In this document: positions 1-8,161 of the stretch, one piece after another | How positions within the stretch are numbered: the first letter of the stretch is position 1 | Layout of the letters: every line of letters starts with the position of its first letter | Assembly: GCF_000003605.2 (NCBI RefSeq) | Contig: NW_003141852.1 | Span: forward strand, 1-14,429 | Direction of reading: 5' to 3' | Origin: Saccoglossus kowalevskii | Lineage: Eukaryota; Hemichordata; Enteropneusta; Harrimaniidae | DNA length: 14,429 bases | Made by a program: the position numbers and the translations under genes | Notes under the pieces: model-generated | Told to the model about the DNA's origin: nothing | What the model saw: only the letters and a program-made list of their open reading frames with translations | Database searches by the model: none

Positions 1-39
1 TCTTTAAAAAATGCTAAAAAGTCTTTCGTAAAACAAAAG
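1..39 (+). repeat. Partial repeat unit: tail of module E
   Basis: The A-rich end of a unit (AATGCTAAAAAGTCTTTC, then AAAACAAAAGG) matches the end of module E in later units such as 13682-13712. The unit continues to the left of the window. Confidence 0.7.
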
Positions 40-210
40 GCTGGGTAGAATTGGCTTGATGCAAACGAACATGGAGACAATGACCACGTTATCTACAAAT
101 CAGCATATATTAACTCTAGAAAAAAAGTAAATACTCACCACTGTCGCGAAAACTAGACTTCCTACTTAAGTCTTGTAGAAAAATGTTACAAATTCTTGCC
201 GAAAAGAAAA
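40..210 (+). repeat. Short repeat unit, A joined to E
   Basis: Module A of the type 2 kind (CAGCATATATTAACTCTAG, then AAAAAAAGTAA) jumps directly to module E at about 130 (ATACTCACCACTGTCGCGAA). Modules B, C and D are missing, which leaves a 171 bp unit. An internal deletion is the simplest explanation. Confidence 0.75.
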
Positions 211-698
211 TGATGGGTAGAAACGACTCGACGCCAACGGACCTGGAGACAATGAACACGTTATCTACATATCAGCCAATCGTAACCCTCGTAATAGGTG
301 ACGCACAATTGTGTCTATGGTGATTCTTTTAACAACAACCATGACGAATTCTGCGAACAGAGAGGGGGTGCAATTCGCTGAATATGTTTCTTATATCGTG
401 GAACAAACAGTATATGAATATAAATTAGTTTACTACTATCATGGCAGTATGGGTAAAAATAGAGTCGATTAAGTTAAACGGATGGTGAAATGTATAAATG
501 GTGCTGCAGAAAGACAGATATGGCCAATTCCAAAAAAAAAAAATATTCAGATGAATTGCACTAAAGTATTGTTATATGTCAGTACAACATTGAAGCAACA
601 ACTATATTCTGATTTTCACGCCACGTAATATAAACAGTGTTAATAATGACGGACCCTTGATCAAATTGACTTGAATTAATTTTCTCATGAAACAAAAA
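211..698 (+). repeat. Type 1b repeat unit
   Basis: Modules A, B, C and D are present in order. Diagnostic words shared with the units at 12939, 13713 and 14276 are GACGAATTCTG, AGAGGGGGT and GGCAGTATGGGTAA. Most of module E is deleted after GACGGACCCTTGATCAA at about 650. A poly(A) run of about 13 bases at 531-543 sits inside module C. Confidence 0.8.
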
Positions 699-1380
699 GC
701 TGGGTAGAAACGGCTTGACGCCAAAGGACATGGAGACAGTGACCACGTTTTCAGCAAATCAGCCTATAGTAACTCTTGTAAAAAAAGTAACGTACAATGT
801 GTCAAAGCTTATTTTTTCAACAACAAATATGACACTCTCCATAACGGAGAAAAATGTAATCAAACTCTAACTTCTAATCCCTCTACTGATGTCATAGGTT
901 GATATTTAAAAATGTCCTCATAGTATCGACTTCATAAGGCATTTACTAAACTGATATATTCACTGATATATTTAATATTCACAAGCAACTCCAAATTTAA
1001 ATTTGAGCAAATCATCAGCGGGTGAACTAAATTTATGACTGACTATTATTTGCAGTGCCAGGTCCCTTCGTCTGACTTTAGTACATGTTATCATGCCAAA
1101 CATCGTTTTGCACAACACCACAACTATTTATGGTTTCAGGTTACAAAAATAGCCAACAGTGACGACCTTTGCAAACATCATGCAACCCTAGACTTTGACA
1201 CATTTAGTTTTTTGATTAGGACCAACGCAATTTAAATGGTAAAATTCACCCTTCCACAACTGCACTAAAATGTCGCTATTCTCAAATACCCACCTCTGTA
1301 CAGTGAAGTATACTTGCTTGTTGTTTGTCCACTTATTCAGTGTAACAGGGAAGCTACTTACAATTCTCCTAAGAACACGG
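699..1380 (+). repeat. Type 2 repeat unit with modules F, G and H
   Basis: Variant A (CAGCCTATAGTAACTCTTG, then GTGTCAAAGCTTATTTTTTC) leads to module F at about 935-1180 (GGCATTTACTAAACTGATAT ... CATCGTTTTGCA ... TTTATGGTTTCAGG), module G at about 1180-1280 and module H at about 1285-1380. The unit at 9724 aligns along its whole length, but this copy lacks about 50 bp near 870. The frame at 1035-1235 lies inside it and is not conserved in the other copy. Confidence 0.8.
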
Positions 1381-2004
1381 CTTGGTAGAAACGACTCAAC
1401 GCCAATGGGCCAGGAAACAATGATCACGTTATCTACAGTTTAGCCAATTGTAACGTTTGTAATAAGTGACGTACATTGTGTCAAAGTTCATATAGTTGTC
1501 AATAAGTATGACATACTCCCCGTAAAGCAGAGGCGGTCTACTCATATCGTAGGAAAAATAATGCAAGTACTAAAGTTTTTCAACTTCGCCGTACCAGTCT
1601 GGAAAATTGAAACGGAGGTAACCGGACTCGAGCCTGTCATCCATCTTAGGTGAATACTTAAAAAAATCGTATGTTCTTGAATTTAGAAGGCATTTACTAA
1701 ACTGATATATTCAGATATATATTGAATAATCTCAAGTAAAATCCGATTTTTTTTGGAAAATCAATAGGGCGTTTTTGCGCATTTTCAACCAATCATCGTT
1801 TTGCATAACATCACAAATATTTATGGTTTTAGCTGACGTTACCTCACATAGGATAGATAAAATCAAACTCTGTGTCGATTTGTATTATGCGATAAATTGT
1901 CGTCAATTTTCACACATCTACATAAGAATCAGTTTTTGTGAACTAAAATCAAATTGCCATTCGATAGAGACAGTGTTGTTTAGCCCTGTCTTGTAGTCTA
2001 AAAC
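1381..2004 (+). repeat. Type 3 repeat unit
   Basis: A variant A (CTTGGTAGAAACGACTCAACG) is followed by text shared only with 10463-11140: GTCAAAGTTCAT, TACTCATATCGTAG, TCTGGAAAATTGAAACGG, a divergent module F, and a tail containing TTTAGCCCTGTCTTGTAGTC. The 73-codon frame at 1775-1996 falls in the tail; the matching stretch at 10463-11140 has stops, so it is not coding. Confidence 0.8.
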
Positions 2005-2692
2005 ATGAATTATGCAAGTCTGGGTTAAAATGTAATCGATTGAATCAAAACGTCGGTAAAATTACATAAATGGTGCTGCGGAAACAGAGATTTGGCCAAT
2101 TCAAAAAAACATATTCAGAGAAGACGCCGCAAACAAAAAAAATGCACTTAAGAATTGCATGCTAAACTTTCATCTACATTATATATCAGTACAAAGTTGG
2201 AACAACATCCAATTTCTGATTGTCTAGCCACGTAAAATAAATAGTGTCGTTGATCAAAACATTTTGTGTAGTGCACTATAATAACTATATGAACTTCTCC
2301 CCAATTTAAATTAAGTGTTTCGATTCTCAAATACTCCTTTGGAAACATTATGCAACCCTGAACTTTGATACATTATTTTTTTTTTGATTATGGACCAACT
2401 TAATTTAATTGGTAAAATTCACCTTTCTACAAATGAACTAAAATGTCGCTATTCTACAGTACAAAGATGGAACAACAGCCATTTTCAGATTTTCACGCAA
2501 CGTTAGATAAGCAGTGGTATTAATGACGGACCCTTGATCAAGCCATAGTCTGTAGGCCACTATAACAACATATGAACTTCTTTAATTTTGATTAAATGTC
2601 TCGATACTGAAATACTCACCACTCTCGCGAGAACTAGACATTCTAATTAAGTCTTGTAAACAAAATGCCAACAATTCACTCAGAAAACAAAA
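2005..2692 (+). repeat. Composite repeat stretch C-D-E-G-D-E
   Basis: Type 1 modules C (from CTGGGTTAAAATGTAATCG near 2020), D (near 2188) and E (AATTTAAATTAAGTGTTTCG near 2303) are followed by module G (about 2345-2455). A second D-E pair then runs up to the next A module at 2693. Two D-E pairs without an A between them suggest unequal exchange between units. Confidence 0.7.
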
Positions 2693-3159
2693 TGCTGGGT
2701 AGAAACGACCTGACGCCAACGTACCTGGCGACAGTGACCGCGTTATCTACAAATTGGCCGATCGTAACCCTCGTAATAGAACAGTGTATGAATACAAATT
2801 AGCTTCCTACTATCATGGCAGTCTGTGTTAAAATATAGTCGATTAAATCGAAAGGATGGTAACATTTTATAAACGTAAGATAAACACCAAAAACAAACAT
2901 TGTACTCAACAATTATTACACTAAACTTTAGTAATATGTCAGTACAAAGTTGAACAGCCATTTTCTAATTTTCACTCCACATAAGATAAACAGTGCCATT
3001 ATTGACAGATCCTTGATTAAAACATTTTGTGTAGTGAACTGTAACATCTATATAAACTTCTCCGTCATTTAAATTAAGTGCCTCGACTCTATAGCGGAAA
3101 CTAGGACTTCTTAGTTAGGTTTTTTAACAAATGCTAAAAATTCTCTCATAAAATAGAAG
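2693..3159 (+). repeat. Type 1 repeat unit with A-B deletion
   Basis: Module A breaks at about 2778 (CTCGTAATAG) and resumes at the end of B (AACAGTGTATGAATACAAAT), so the CRE-like part of A and most of B are lost. C, D and E follow. Its D carries the variant AAAACATTTTGTGTAGTG, shared with about 2255 and about 13260. Confidence 0.75.
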
Positions 3160-3766
3160 GCTGGGTCGAAACGACTTGATGCCCTCGGACATGAAGACAG
3201 TGACCATAATATCTACAAATCAGCCTATAGTAACTCTCGTAAAAAGTAACAATAAATGTGTGAAAGATTTTTTTCTTCAACAACAATTATTACATATTCT
3301 TCATAACAGAGAAGAGGGGTGCTCATATCGTGGAACAAAGAGTGTATGTATTTAAACTATTTTTGACATACCCGTCTAGAATATCGAAACGTCTGCTATT
3401 AGTGCACGTTATCATACCAAGCATCGTTTTGCATAACACCACAACAATTTATGGTTTCAGGTCACAAAAATAGCCAACAGTGACGACCTTTGCAAATAAA
3501 TGCAACCCTAAACTTTGATACATTTAGTTTTTTATGATGTTTCAACTTAATTTAAGTCGTAAATTTCAACCTTCCACAATTGAACTAAAATGTCGCATTC
3601 CACAGTACAAAGTTGAAGCAACAGCCATTTTATGATTCTCACGTAACGTAACATAAACAGTGCCATTAATGACGGACCCTCTATCAAGCCAACTCTGTTG
3701 ACCACTGTAACAACATGTGAACTTCTCCGCAATTTAAATTAAGTGTCTCGATTCTGAAATACCCAC
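3160..3766 (+). repeat. Type 2 repeat unit, truncated F
   Basis: Type 2 module A (CAGCCTATAGTAACTCTCG) and a B-like part are followed by an internal join at about 3397 into the end of module F (CGTTATCATACCAAGCATCG). Then come G (about 3499-3600), D (about 3603-3725) and E. E fuses directly to the next A at about 3765 (ATACCCACGTGGAGACAA), skipping the first ~50 bp of that A. Confidence 0.75.
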
Positions 3767-3810
3767 GTGGAGACAATAACCACGTTATCTACAAATCAGC
3801 CAATCGTTAC
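3767..3810 (+). repeat. Stub of module A at the array-retroelement junction
   Basis: The stretch GGAGACAATAACCACGTTAT through CAGCCAATCGTTAC is array sequence. It stops at about 3810, where the retroelement LTR remnant begins. The array resumes near 7884 in a different module, so the break is not a clean insertion into one unit. Confidence 0.75.
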
Positions 3811-3816
3811 AAGGGT

Positions 3817-3872
3817 TCTGTCTCATGGACGTCTATTACTCTACACAACGCAACTATATCTCACCCTCCACA
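3817..3872 (+). repeat. 5' LTR remnant (3' end only)
   Basis: TGTCTCATGGACGTCTATTA and the following ~35 bases match 7150-7203 closely (TGTCTCATGAACGTCTATTT ...). Both copies carry CTCTACACAAC and finish at an ACA trinucleotide. It lies immediately before a primer-binding site, as the end of a 5' LTR should. The first ~500 bp of the LTR are missing, replaced by array sequence. Confidence 0.75.
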
Positions 3873-3878
3873 TAACTT

Positions 3879-3894
3879 TGGTGCCGAGACCTGG
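3879..3894 (+). other. Probable primer-binding site (tRNA-primed)
   Basis: TGGTGCCGAGACCTGG begins with the TGG that pairs with a tRNA CCA end and lies about 6 bp after the LTR end. The following ATCGAA resembles the complement of a tRNA T-loop, although the spacing is one base short of a perfect tRNA end. From memory, BEL/Pao elements often have a TGGTGCCGTGACC-like site here. The tRNA species is not assigned. Confidence 0.6.
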
Positions 3895-4096
3895 ATCGAA
3901 TGTGGATTTAGTTGCGGAACTCACAACATTCTACAAGGAAATTGGTAACCTCTACAAGTAAACTCATCAGCAGGTTACAGCTGATCGTTTGAACTCTATT
4001 AATATTTTTGATTCGAATAATTGACATTCTCATCTCAATCCTTCAACTACTCTCAAACTTCAATCCCATTTATTCGTGGCATTATTTCTGATTACC
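3895..4096 (+). other. Leader / deleted gag region, no recognisable domain
   Basis: About 200 bp lie between the primer-binding site and the first recognisable RT codons. An open stretch runs across the primer site to a stop at 3959-3961, but I see no gag, protease or zinc-knuckle motif. The deletion that removed gag, protease and the RT catalytic core must have a breakpoint in or near this stretch. Confidence 0.5.
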
Positions 4097-4411
4097 AATG
4101 TTGGTATATTGGGATTACAGTGGAATATTCATAATGATACAATGAAAATTAAAACACCTGCGATACCGTCTTTAAACGAAGTAACTTGAAATCGTGGCTT
4201 ATACTGCCAGGGTATATAACCCACTTGGTCTATCTACACCTGTACACATTCAAGCGAAATTAATCATATAGTCTCTCTTGAAAAGTAATCATGACTGGGA
4301 TCAACCTATTGCTAGTGAACTCTTGGATGAATGGAAATTTCCACCAAAGACCTTCATAACATTTGCAATATCGATATACCACGACAATATTTCACTACTG
4401 CTGTAAATAAC
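4097..4411 (+). pseudogene. C-terminal RT fragment of Pao polyprotein
   Basis: In the frame starting at 4097 the translation reads NVGILGLQW, the segment that follows the RT palm in Pao-type polyproteins. It continues to a TGA at about 4187. A frame change then leads to YNPLGLSTPVHIQAK (about 4210-4260), the conserved thumb/connection word usually seen as YDPLGL-x-x-P. A segment DWDQPIASELLDEW (about 4280-4333) matches the normal next block. The YxDD-containing palm is missing upstream, so no polymerase activity is possible. At least one stop and one frameshift are visible. Confidence 0.8.
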
Positions 4412-4537
4412 GTCGAGCTTCATGTATTTTCTGATGCCTCCATGTGTGCATATGGGGCAACCGCGTATATATTCACGGAAACTGGCGAATCTTGTCTCGT
4501 GAAAAAACAATCTCTTACTCTTCCCCGTCTCGAATGA
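4412..4537 (+). pseudogene. N-terminal half of RNase H domain, Pao type
   Basis: The frame reads VELHVFSDASMCAYGATAY and then LTLPRLE. The first conserved aspartate of RNase H is in FSDAS, and LPRLE is the usual helix entry in BEL/Pao RNase H. A TGA at 4535 falls where family members normally carry a leucine before MGA, and the next codons (MGAVSG) are in the same frame. The later WTDS-type block with further catalytic acids is not found: the frame jumps straight to the linker, so the enzyme would be dead even without the stop. Confidence 0.85.
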
Positions 4538-4960
4538 ATGGGAGCAGTTTCAGGAACACGACGTGTTCGTCACCGTATCGTTCGTTGAGAAATACAAAAT
4601 TTAGAACAATCTACTCTATGGTGGATGAGACCAAGCTGGTTGTCTGATTGAGAGAAATGGCCGGAATGCAAGTTGTTTGATGCTAAAGATGTATCCGAAA
4701 ATTCATCATCCAAATCAGCGAAACATCGTGAAATCGAAGACGAAAGTGTAACCGGAAGTGCCGCTGATATTCAAGTGTGTGTGCCCAGGAACGAGAGCGT
4801 GTATGAAGGACAGGAAAACGCACGAACCAATCCCATTCAAGATACAATCGAGACCGAAACCACTAGTTACATAAACCTTAGTGTTTGTGTAACTGAAATT
4901 GACAAAATCAAAAGACTCTGTCTCCTTCAATCACATTTCCGTGGACAATACTCAAACTGA
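4538..4960 (+). pseudogene. RNase H/integrase linker remnant with in-frame deletion
   Basis: This stretch stays in the RNase H frame. After stops at 4586 and 4649 (both TGA) it reads LWWMRPSWLSD, the tryptophan-rich word (LWW-x-GPSWL) typical of the Pao linker, then a long polar stretch to a stop at 4958-4960. About 100 codons normally found between LPRLELMGA and LWW-x-GP are reduced to fewer than 30. The frame is unbroken, so the deletion removed a multiple of three bases. No enzymatic role is known for this linker. Confidence 0.75.
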
Positions 4961-5042
4961 TCGACGTCTTGATTTTTCTACTGTACCGAACACTACCTAA
5001 ATTACCCGGACAGATTCAATTGTATCAAACTGCGCCAAAACT

Positions 5043-5439
5043 TTGGAAACTTCGAACATCAATGAAACCGAATCGACTAAGAAACATTTCGATTTTGCAA
5101 ATATCATTGACATTTCTAAATTCAATCGTCTCTCCCGACTACTGATCGTCACTGCATGCGTACTTTGCTTCACCGAGAAGCTAAAGTCGCACTTAAATCC
5201 ACGCAGCTCAACATCGCCAGAAAGTATATCGCCTTCACCGGAAGAAATAAATAACGCTGAAACGCAGTGGGTCAAATATGTACAAGGTAAACATTGCGAA
5301 GCTGAACAACATTCACTACAGCATAAACGAAAATAGATTGGGCAATTGCAATATCAATTGCGATTATATATTAATGACTGCTCAATACTACGTGTCGGAG
5401 GAACACTTCTAAACACAAAATATTTCACCTTCTTGGACA
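5043..5439 (+). pseudogene. Pao integrase N-terminal extension remnant
   Basis: A shift into another frame gives FNRLSRLLIVTACVLCFTEK (about 5124-5183), matching the family's 'ySs-x-x-KL-xR-x-xAyvlrF' block. Next come a polar insert, a TAG at 5334 and, still in frame, LQYQLRLYINDCSILRVGG (about 5346-5402), the L-x-x-gil-RvgGRl segment that precedes the integrase zinc finger. The final GR of the usual motif is GT here. A frameshift near 5430 separates it from the next piece. Confidence 0.8.
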
Positions 5440-6531
5440 GTACATCCAATTCTACTCAACGGAAATCATCCCTATACCACTCTGATTATCCGCGATGCTC
5501 ATACATGACTAGAACATGGTGGGCCCGTTACTACAGCTACAAAGAAAAGTGAACTGTATTGAATTCCGGCGATACATCGTCATGTAAACTACATGCTATG
5601 ACATTGTGTTGTTTGCAGGAAAGTAGATGGTCTCCCATAGCCGCGTCTAATTCAAACTGTCCTACCGAAGTGTAGAGTTAGGGCAGCCGCGCCATTGGAG
5701 TTTTGTGGTGTGGATTTTACCGGACATTTGTTTGTTAAAAAGCCATACAACCGAACTGTTCTCGAATCGTACGTTTGTTTGTTTGTTTACATGTTGTACA
5801 ACACGTGCGACACATCTTGAATTATTGACTGATCTATGTACTACCTCGTTTCTATTAGCAATACGTCGCGTTACCGCACGCCGCTCTAAACCTCGCTTTT
5901 ATTGAATTATCAACTTTATTATCCGAAGTGGAATCTGCAGTAAATGACAGGCCCTTGACTTATTTGATGCCAAGTGTTCATGATGTATCACCCCTGACGC
6001 AATCCCATCTCCAAATGGTCGTCCACTACGAAGTCTGTCTCAAATCAACGCCAGTAATTCTAACCCTAATTTCGAACTGAATATCATTACTGCTAACAAT
6101 CGAGTGCAGTACCTCTCTACATTGCAGAATGGTTTCTGCATACGCTGGGTAAATGAGTATCTGACTTTCCTTACTGAGCGACATTTGAACGAAATTAAAG
6201 TATCCACATCAAATCGTGTTCGTATTGGAGAAATTGTTTTGATAAATGAAGATGTTACTAAACGTGTAAATCGTACTCGCACGAGTTACCACACTTCTAC
6301 CTGGAGTTGATGGAGTTGTTCGTGTTGTTGAATTGAAAACCGAACATGGTAAGACTAATCGACCTATATCTCGCCTCTACCTGCTCTAATCACTGAAGAA
6401 ACGGGCAATTACTTGCCTGTTGCCCCTGACAACGGAATAAACTCTTTGAACAAAAACCCTTGAACTCGAAAGTAGCTGCTGCGGTACATGCCGCTGGACG
6501 AATTCACTTACTACAAGAGGAAAATCTTGTA
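5440..6531 (+). pseudogene. Broken Pao integrase (zinc finger, partial core, C-terminal domain)
   Basis: From 5440 one frame carries the HHCC zinc-binding residues with normal spacing: H at 5500, H at 5515 (H-X4-H), and C at 5605 and 5614 (C-X2-C). It has TGA stops at 5506, 5560, 5599 and a TAG at 5638. The first catalytic Asp is in GVDFTG (codon 5713). An extra GTTT at 5773-5788 shifts the frame. The core then reads THLELLTDL to TARRSKP and breaks at about 5893. The block with the second catalytic Asp (SDN-x-x-x-F) and the catalytic Glu are deleted, and a different frame resumes at IELSTLLSEVESAVNDRPL. The C-terminal domain is visible as GFCIRWVNEYL, RIGEIVLINED and DGVVRVVELKT, in two frames, ending near 6389. 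A short degenerate tail runs to about 6531. Confidence 0.88.
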
Positions 6532-6635
6532 TAATTCTGATTGTAAGCAAACACTCTTTAGAGTTATTTTAAATGCATGTATGTAGTCCAAGAATCATAT
6601 GTTAAGAACATTGAACTAATATATAATACATGCTG
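6532..6635 (+). other. Spacer between pol remnant and 3' LTR
   Basis: About 100 bp of AT-rich sequence without an open frame. I do not see a clear polypurine tract. The only purine-rich run, GAGAAGAGTGAG, lies just inside the proposed LTR start. Confidence 0.4.
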
Positions 6636-6798
6636 TGTTGAGAAGAGTGAGTAATAGCACCCTCAATTCACTTATTTTTTTTGAAGAAAAACTAATTTCT
6701 ACCTTGTTGATTCATATGTTAAATTTTCAAAGTTGATTGACTGAGTTGATTGTGAGACCTTTTGGGATTGCCGTTGGGAGTATATTGCCGAGAGCTCC

Positions 6799-6805
6799 TA
6801 TATAA
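6799..6805 (+). promoter_or_regulatory. TATA-like box in 3' LTR
   Basis: TATATAA is set in otherwise mixed-composition sequence, about 160 bp from the inferred LTR start and about 320 bp upstream of the AATAAA. The position suits an LTR promoter, but the motif is common in AT-rich DNA. Confidence 0.35.
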
Positions 6806-7119
6806 TCAACATTTAAAAGGTATTTATATGCATTGGTTCAGATTTCTTCTGTTTACCCATGTTATATGACATCGTATTTTGTTTACCATTTAATGTTGCA
6901 AGTTAGGTGTTGATCTTGTCGCCTCTTTGTATAACCTTTGACCTCGTAACTAAGGTTAACTATTTGTTGCTATAATAGTAAAACTGTTGAATCTTCCACT
7001 TTGAATTAAACTAATCACAATTGTGTATTTTATTTTGATAACATATGCAAATACTCCAAGCTATAATATTGTGAAGGGAGTAGTTCTGGTTTTGACTTCA
7101 ATATACTCTGACGTGTTGC

Positions 7120-7125
7120 AATAAA
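7120..7125 (+). promoter_or_regulatory. Polyadenylation signal in 3' LTR
   Basis: AATAAA, followed by AGTTGATCTCTCAG. It lies about 80 bp before the LTR end, a usual distance for the end of R. Confidence 0.5.
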
Positions 7126-7209
7126 GTTGATCTCTCAGAACTCTGACTTTGTCTCATGAACGTCTATTTCTCTACACAACACAACCATATCACACGCACT
7201 ACAATTTAT

Positions 7210-7545
7210 TCATTCATTGCTACTCAGGACAGCCTCAGTGCAGAACTGTTTCAAAGTTGGCTGCTCACGTTCTTCAGCCACTCAATCGTAGCAAAGGTCA
7301 TCATGAGGAAAAAAGGTGTATAGACCTCCCGGGACATCATTGAGCATTGCACAGAGTAGCAGACACATGTTTATATCAACTATGTACATTATGAAAAGGC
7401 CTTTGACAGCACACATCGAAAAAGTCTTTGACACATCCTTGGGGCATACGGAATTCTTCGGCAGATTGCTCTGGTCAGCTTTTACAGGAACTTCAAATGC
7501 AAAGTTGTAAATAGCGAATTAATGTTCGAATTAATGATCTGTTGA
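7210..7545 (+). pseudogene. RTE-like LINE reverse transcriptase fragment
   Basis: Three broken pieces of a non-LTR RT are visible. Piece one (about 7210-7312) reads ELFQSW then MRKKG, fitting the family's 'LF-x-x-W ... KKG' entry. It joins directly to RCID at about 7313, skipping the usual NYRGI region. Piece two, in the frame at 7330, reads RDIIEHCTE, a TAG, then VYINYVHYEKAFDSTHRKSL, which matches RT motif A (FID-YEKAFDS-x-x-R) of RTE-type LINEs. After a TGA it continues HILGAYGILRQI and FYRNFKCKVV, the next conserved block. There is no YxDD motif, endonuclease or 3' end. A direct GAATTAATG repeat sits at 7516-7536. SR2-like trematode RTE elements are the likely relatives. Confidence 0.78.
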
Positions 7546-7883
7546 CTTGTTCTGAATTGTTTTTGAAATAGATCTCTAGCCATTAGGTGAAATGTATTTT
7601 CCCATCAACTGTCTCGACATTAATGTTTACATTATCATCTCCTTCATGAATGAGGATATGGTATGATTCCATTTGAAATGAATACACCTCCTTTCTGTAT
7701 TCTTTCTATTTCAGTCCTAGCAGCACCAATCATAAACCGTCTCAGTTCATCATAACCGATGCAGAAACCATATTGACTGAATATGAAATCATGCTAACAG
7801 ATAAGATATATTGGCTAGGTGCTGTTAAAGCCTCTACAATTTACGTCGTTATTACACTCTGTACAACTGCATAGTAGATCGAC
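7546..7883. other. Unassigned non-repeat stretch
   Basis: No module of the array, no open frame of note and no clear transposon protein is found here. It contains a pyrimidine-rich run ending in AG (about 7699-7715) that resembles a splice acceptor, but no exon can be supported. It may be more of the LINE or a third decayed element. Confidence 0.5.
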
Positions 7884-8161
7884 GTTATCACACTGAACGT
7901 TTTCTGTTGTTCACTCTACTTAAGTAAAAACATTCCAATAGTGACAGACCCTTGATCATGCCATTGTCTACAGTGCACTAAAACAAACACAATGCAACCT
8001 AAGCTTTGATTTATTACAATTTTATATGACTATAAACCAAATTACTTAAATGTTACAATTAACCCTTTGGAAATGAACCAATATGTCCCAAATACAATGT
8101 CGCGGTAATTATGCCTCCTTGTTGCTCGTCTACATATGTAATGCAATGTAATCGAAAAACG
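7884..8161 (+). repeat. Partial repeat unit D-G-H
   Basis: The end of C and a deleted D (GTGACAGACCCTTGATCATG) pass into module G at about 7990 (ATGCAACCTAAGCTTTGAT) and an H-like stretch ending in CGGCTGGTAG. It has no module A of its own. Confidence 0.7.

Larger units (their letters stand above)
699..2004 (+). repeat. Higher-order block, left copy (type 2 + type 3)
   Basis: The order type 2 unit then type 3 unit is the same as at 9724-11165, and sequence aligns across the boundary between the units. This indicates duplication of a 1.3-1.4 kb block rather than independent amplification. Confidence 0.75.
1..3810 (+). repeat. Left arm of complex tandem repeat array
   Basis: At least seven head-to-tail units of one repeat family are seen, all in the same orientation. 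Each starts with a module A of the form GCTGGGTAGAAACGACTCG followed by a run containing ACGTTATCTACAAATCAGCC. A-module starts lie near 40, 211, 699, 1381, 2693, 3160 and 3767. Units vary from 171 bp to a composite of 1312 bp because of internal deletions and module joins. No open frame is shared between copies, so the repeat is non-coding. It reads as an old, diverged complex satellite or the tandem remains of a non-coding mobile element. The arm ends abruptly inside an A module at the retroelement. Confidence 0.9.
3811..7203 (+). mobile_element. Degenerate BEL/Pao LTR retrotransposon
   Basis: The order is: remnant of a 5' LTR, primer-binding site, C-terminal RT, partial RNase H, linker, integrase and probable 3' LTR, all on the + strand. 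The protein pieces show Pao-type words such as NPLGLSTPV (RT end), HVFSDASMCAYGA and LTLPRLE (RNase H), LRVGG ahead of the zinc-binding region, GVDFTG (integrase core) and NRPL-like NDRPLTYL. At ~3.4 kb it is far shorter than an intact element of this superfamily, which is usually 5-9 kb. Gag, protease and the RT active-site region are absent. At least eight in-frame stops plus frameshifts make it inactive. Sinbad-like or Saci-1-like schistosome elements are plausible relatives, but I could not compare sequences. Confidence 0.88.
6636..7203 (+). repeat. Probable 3' LTR
   Basis: The 3' limit is set by the match of 7150-7203 to the 5' LTR remnant and by the shared ACA end. The 5' limit is inferred from a TG start (TGTTGAGAAGAG), because the upstream LTR lacks that part for comparison. 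A TATA-like TATATAA lies at 6799-6805 and an AATAAA signal at 7120-7125, the order expected for U3-R-U5. The size would be about 570 bp. Confidence 0.6.

Noticed and set aside
1035-1235. 66-codon open frame as a small gene
   Set aside because: It lies in modules F-G of a type 2 unit; the equivalent stretch at about 10130-10330 does not keep the frame.
1775-1996. 73-codon open frame as a small gene
   Set aside because: It lies in the type 3 tail; the right copy at about 10910-11120 has stops and length differences.
4715-5275. Minus-strand frames opposite the retroelement linker
   Set aside because: They are antisense to the readable pol remnant and show no recognisable protein.
3811-7203. 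Target-site duplication flanking the LTR element
   Set aside because: The 5' LTR is truncated and the two array edges are in different modules, so a 4-6 bp duplication cannot be recognised.
7685-7735. Host exon after a polypyrimidine tract ending in AG
   Set aside because: There is no open frame, donor or protein similarity downstream; one acceptor-like run is expected by chance in this composition.
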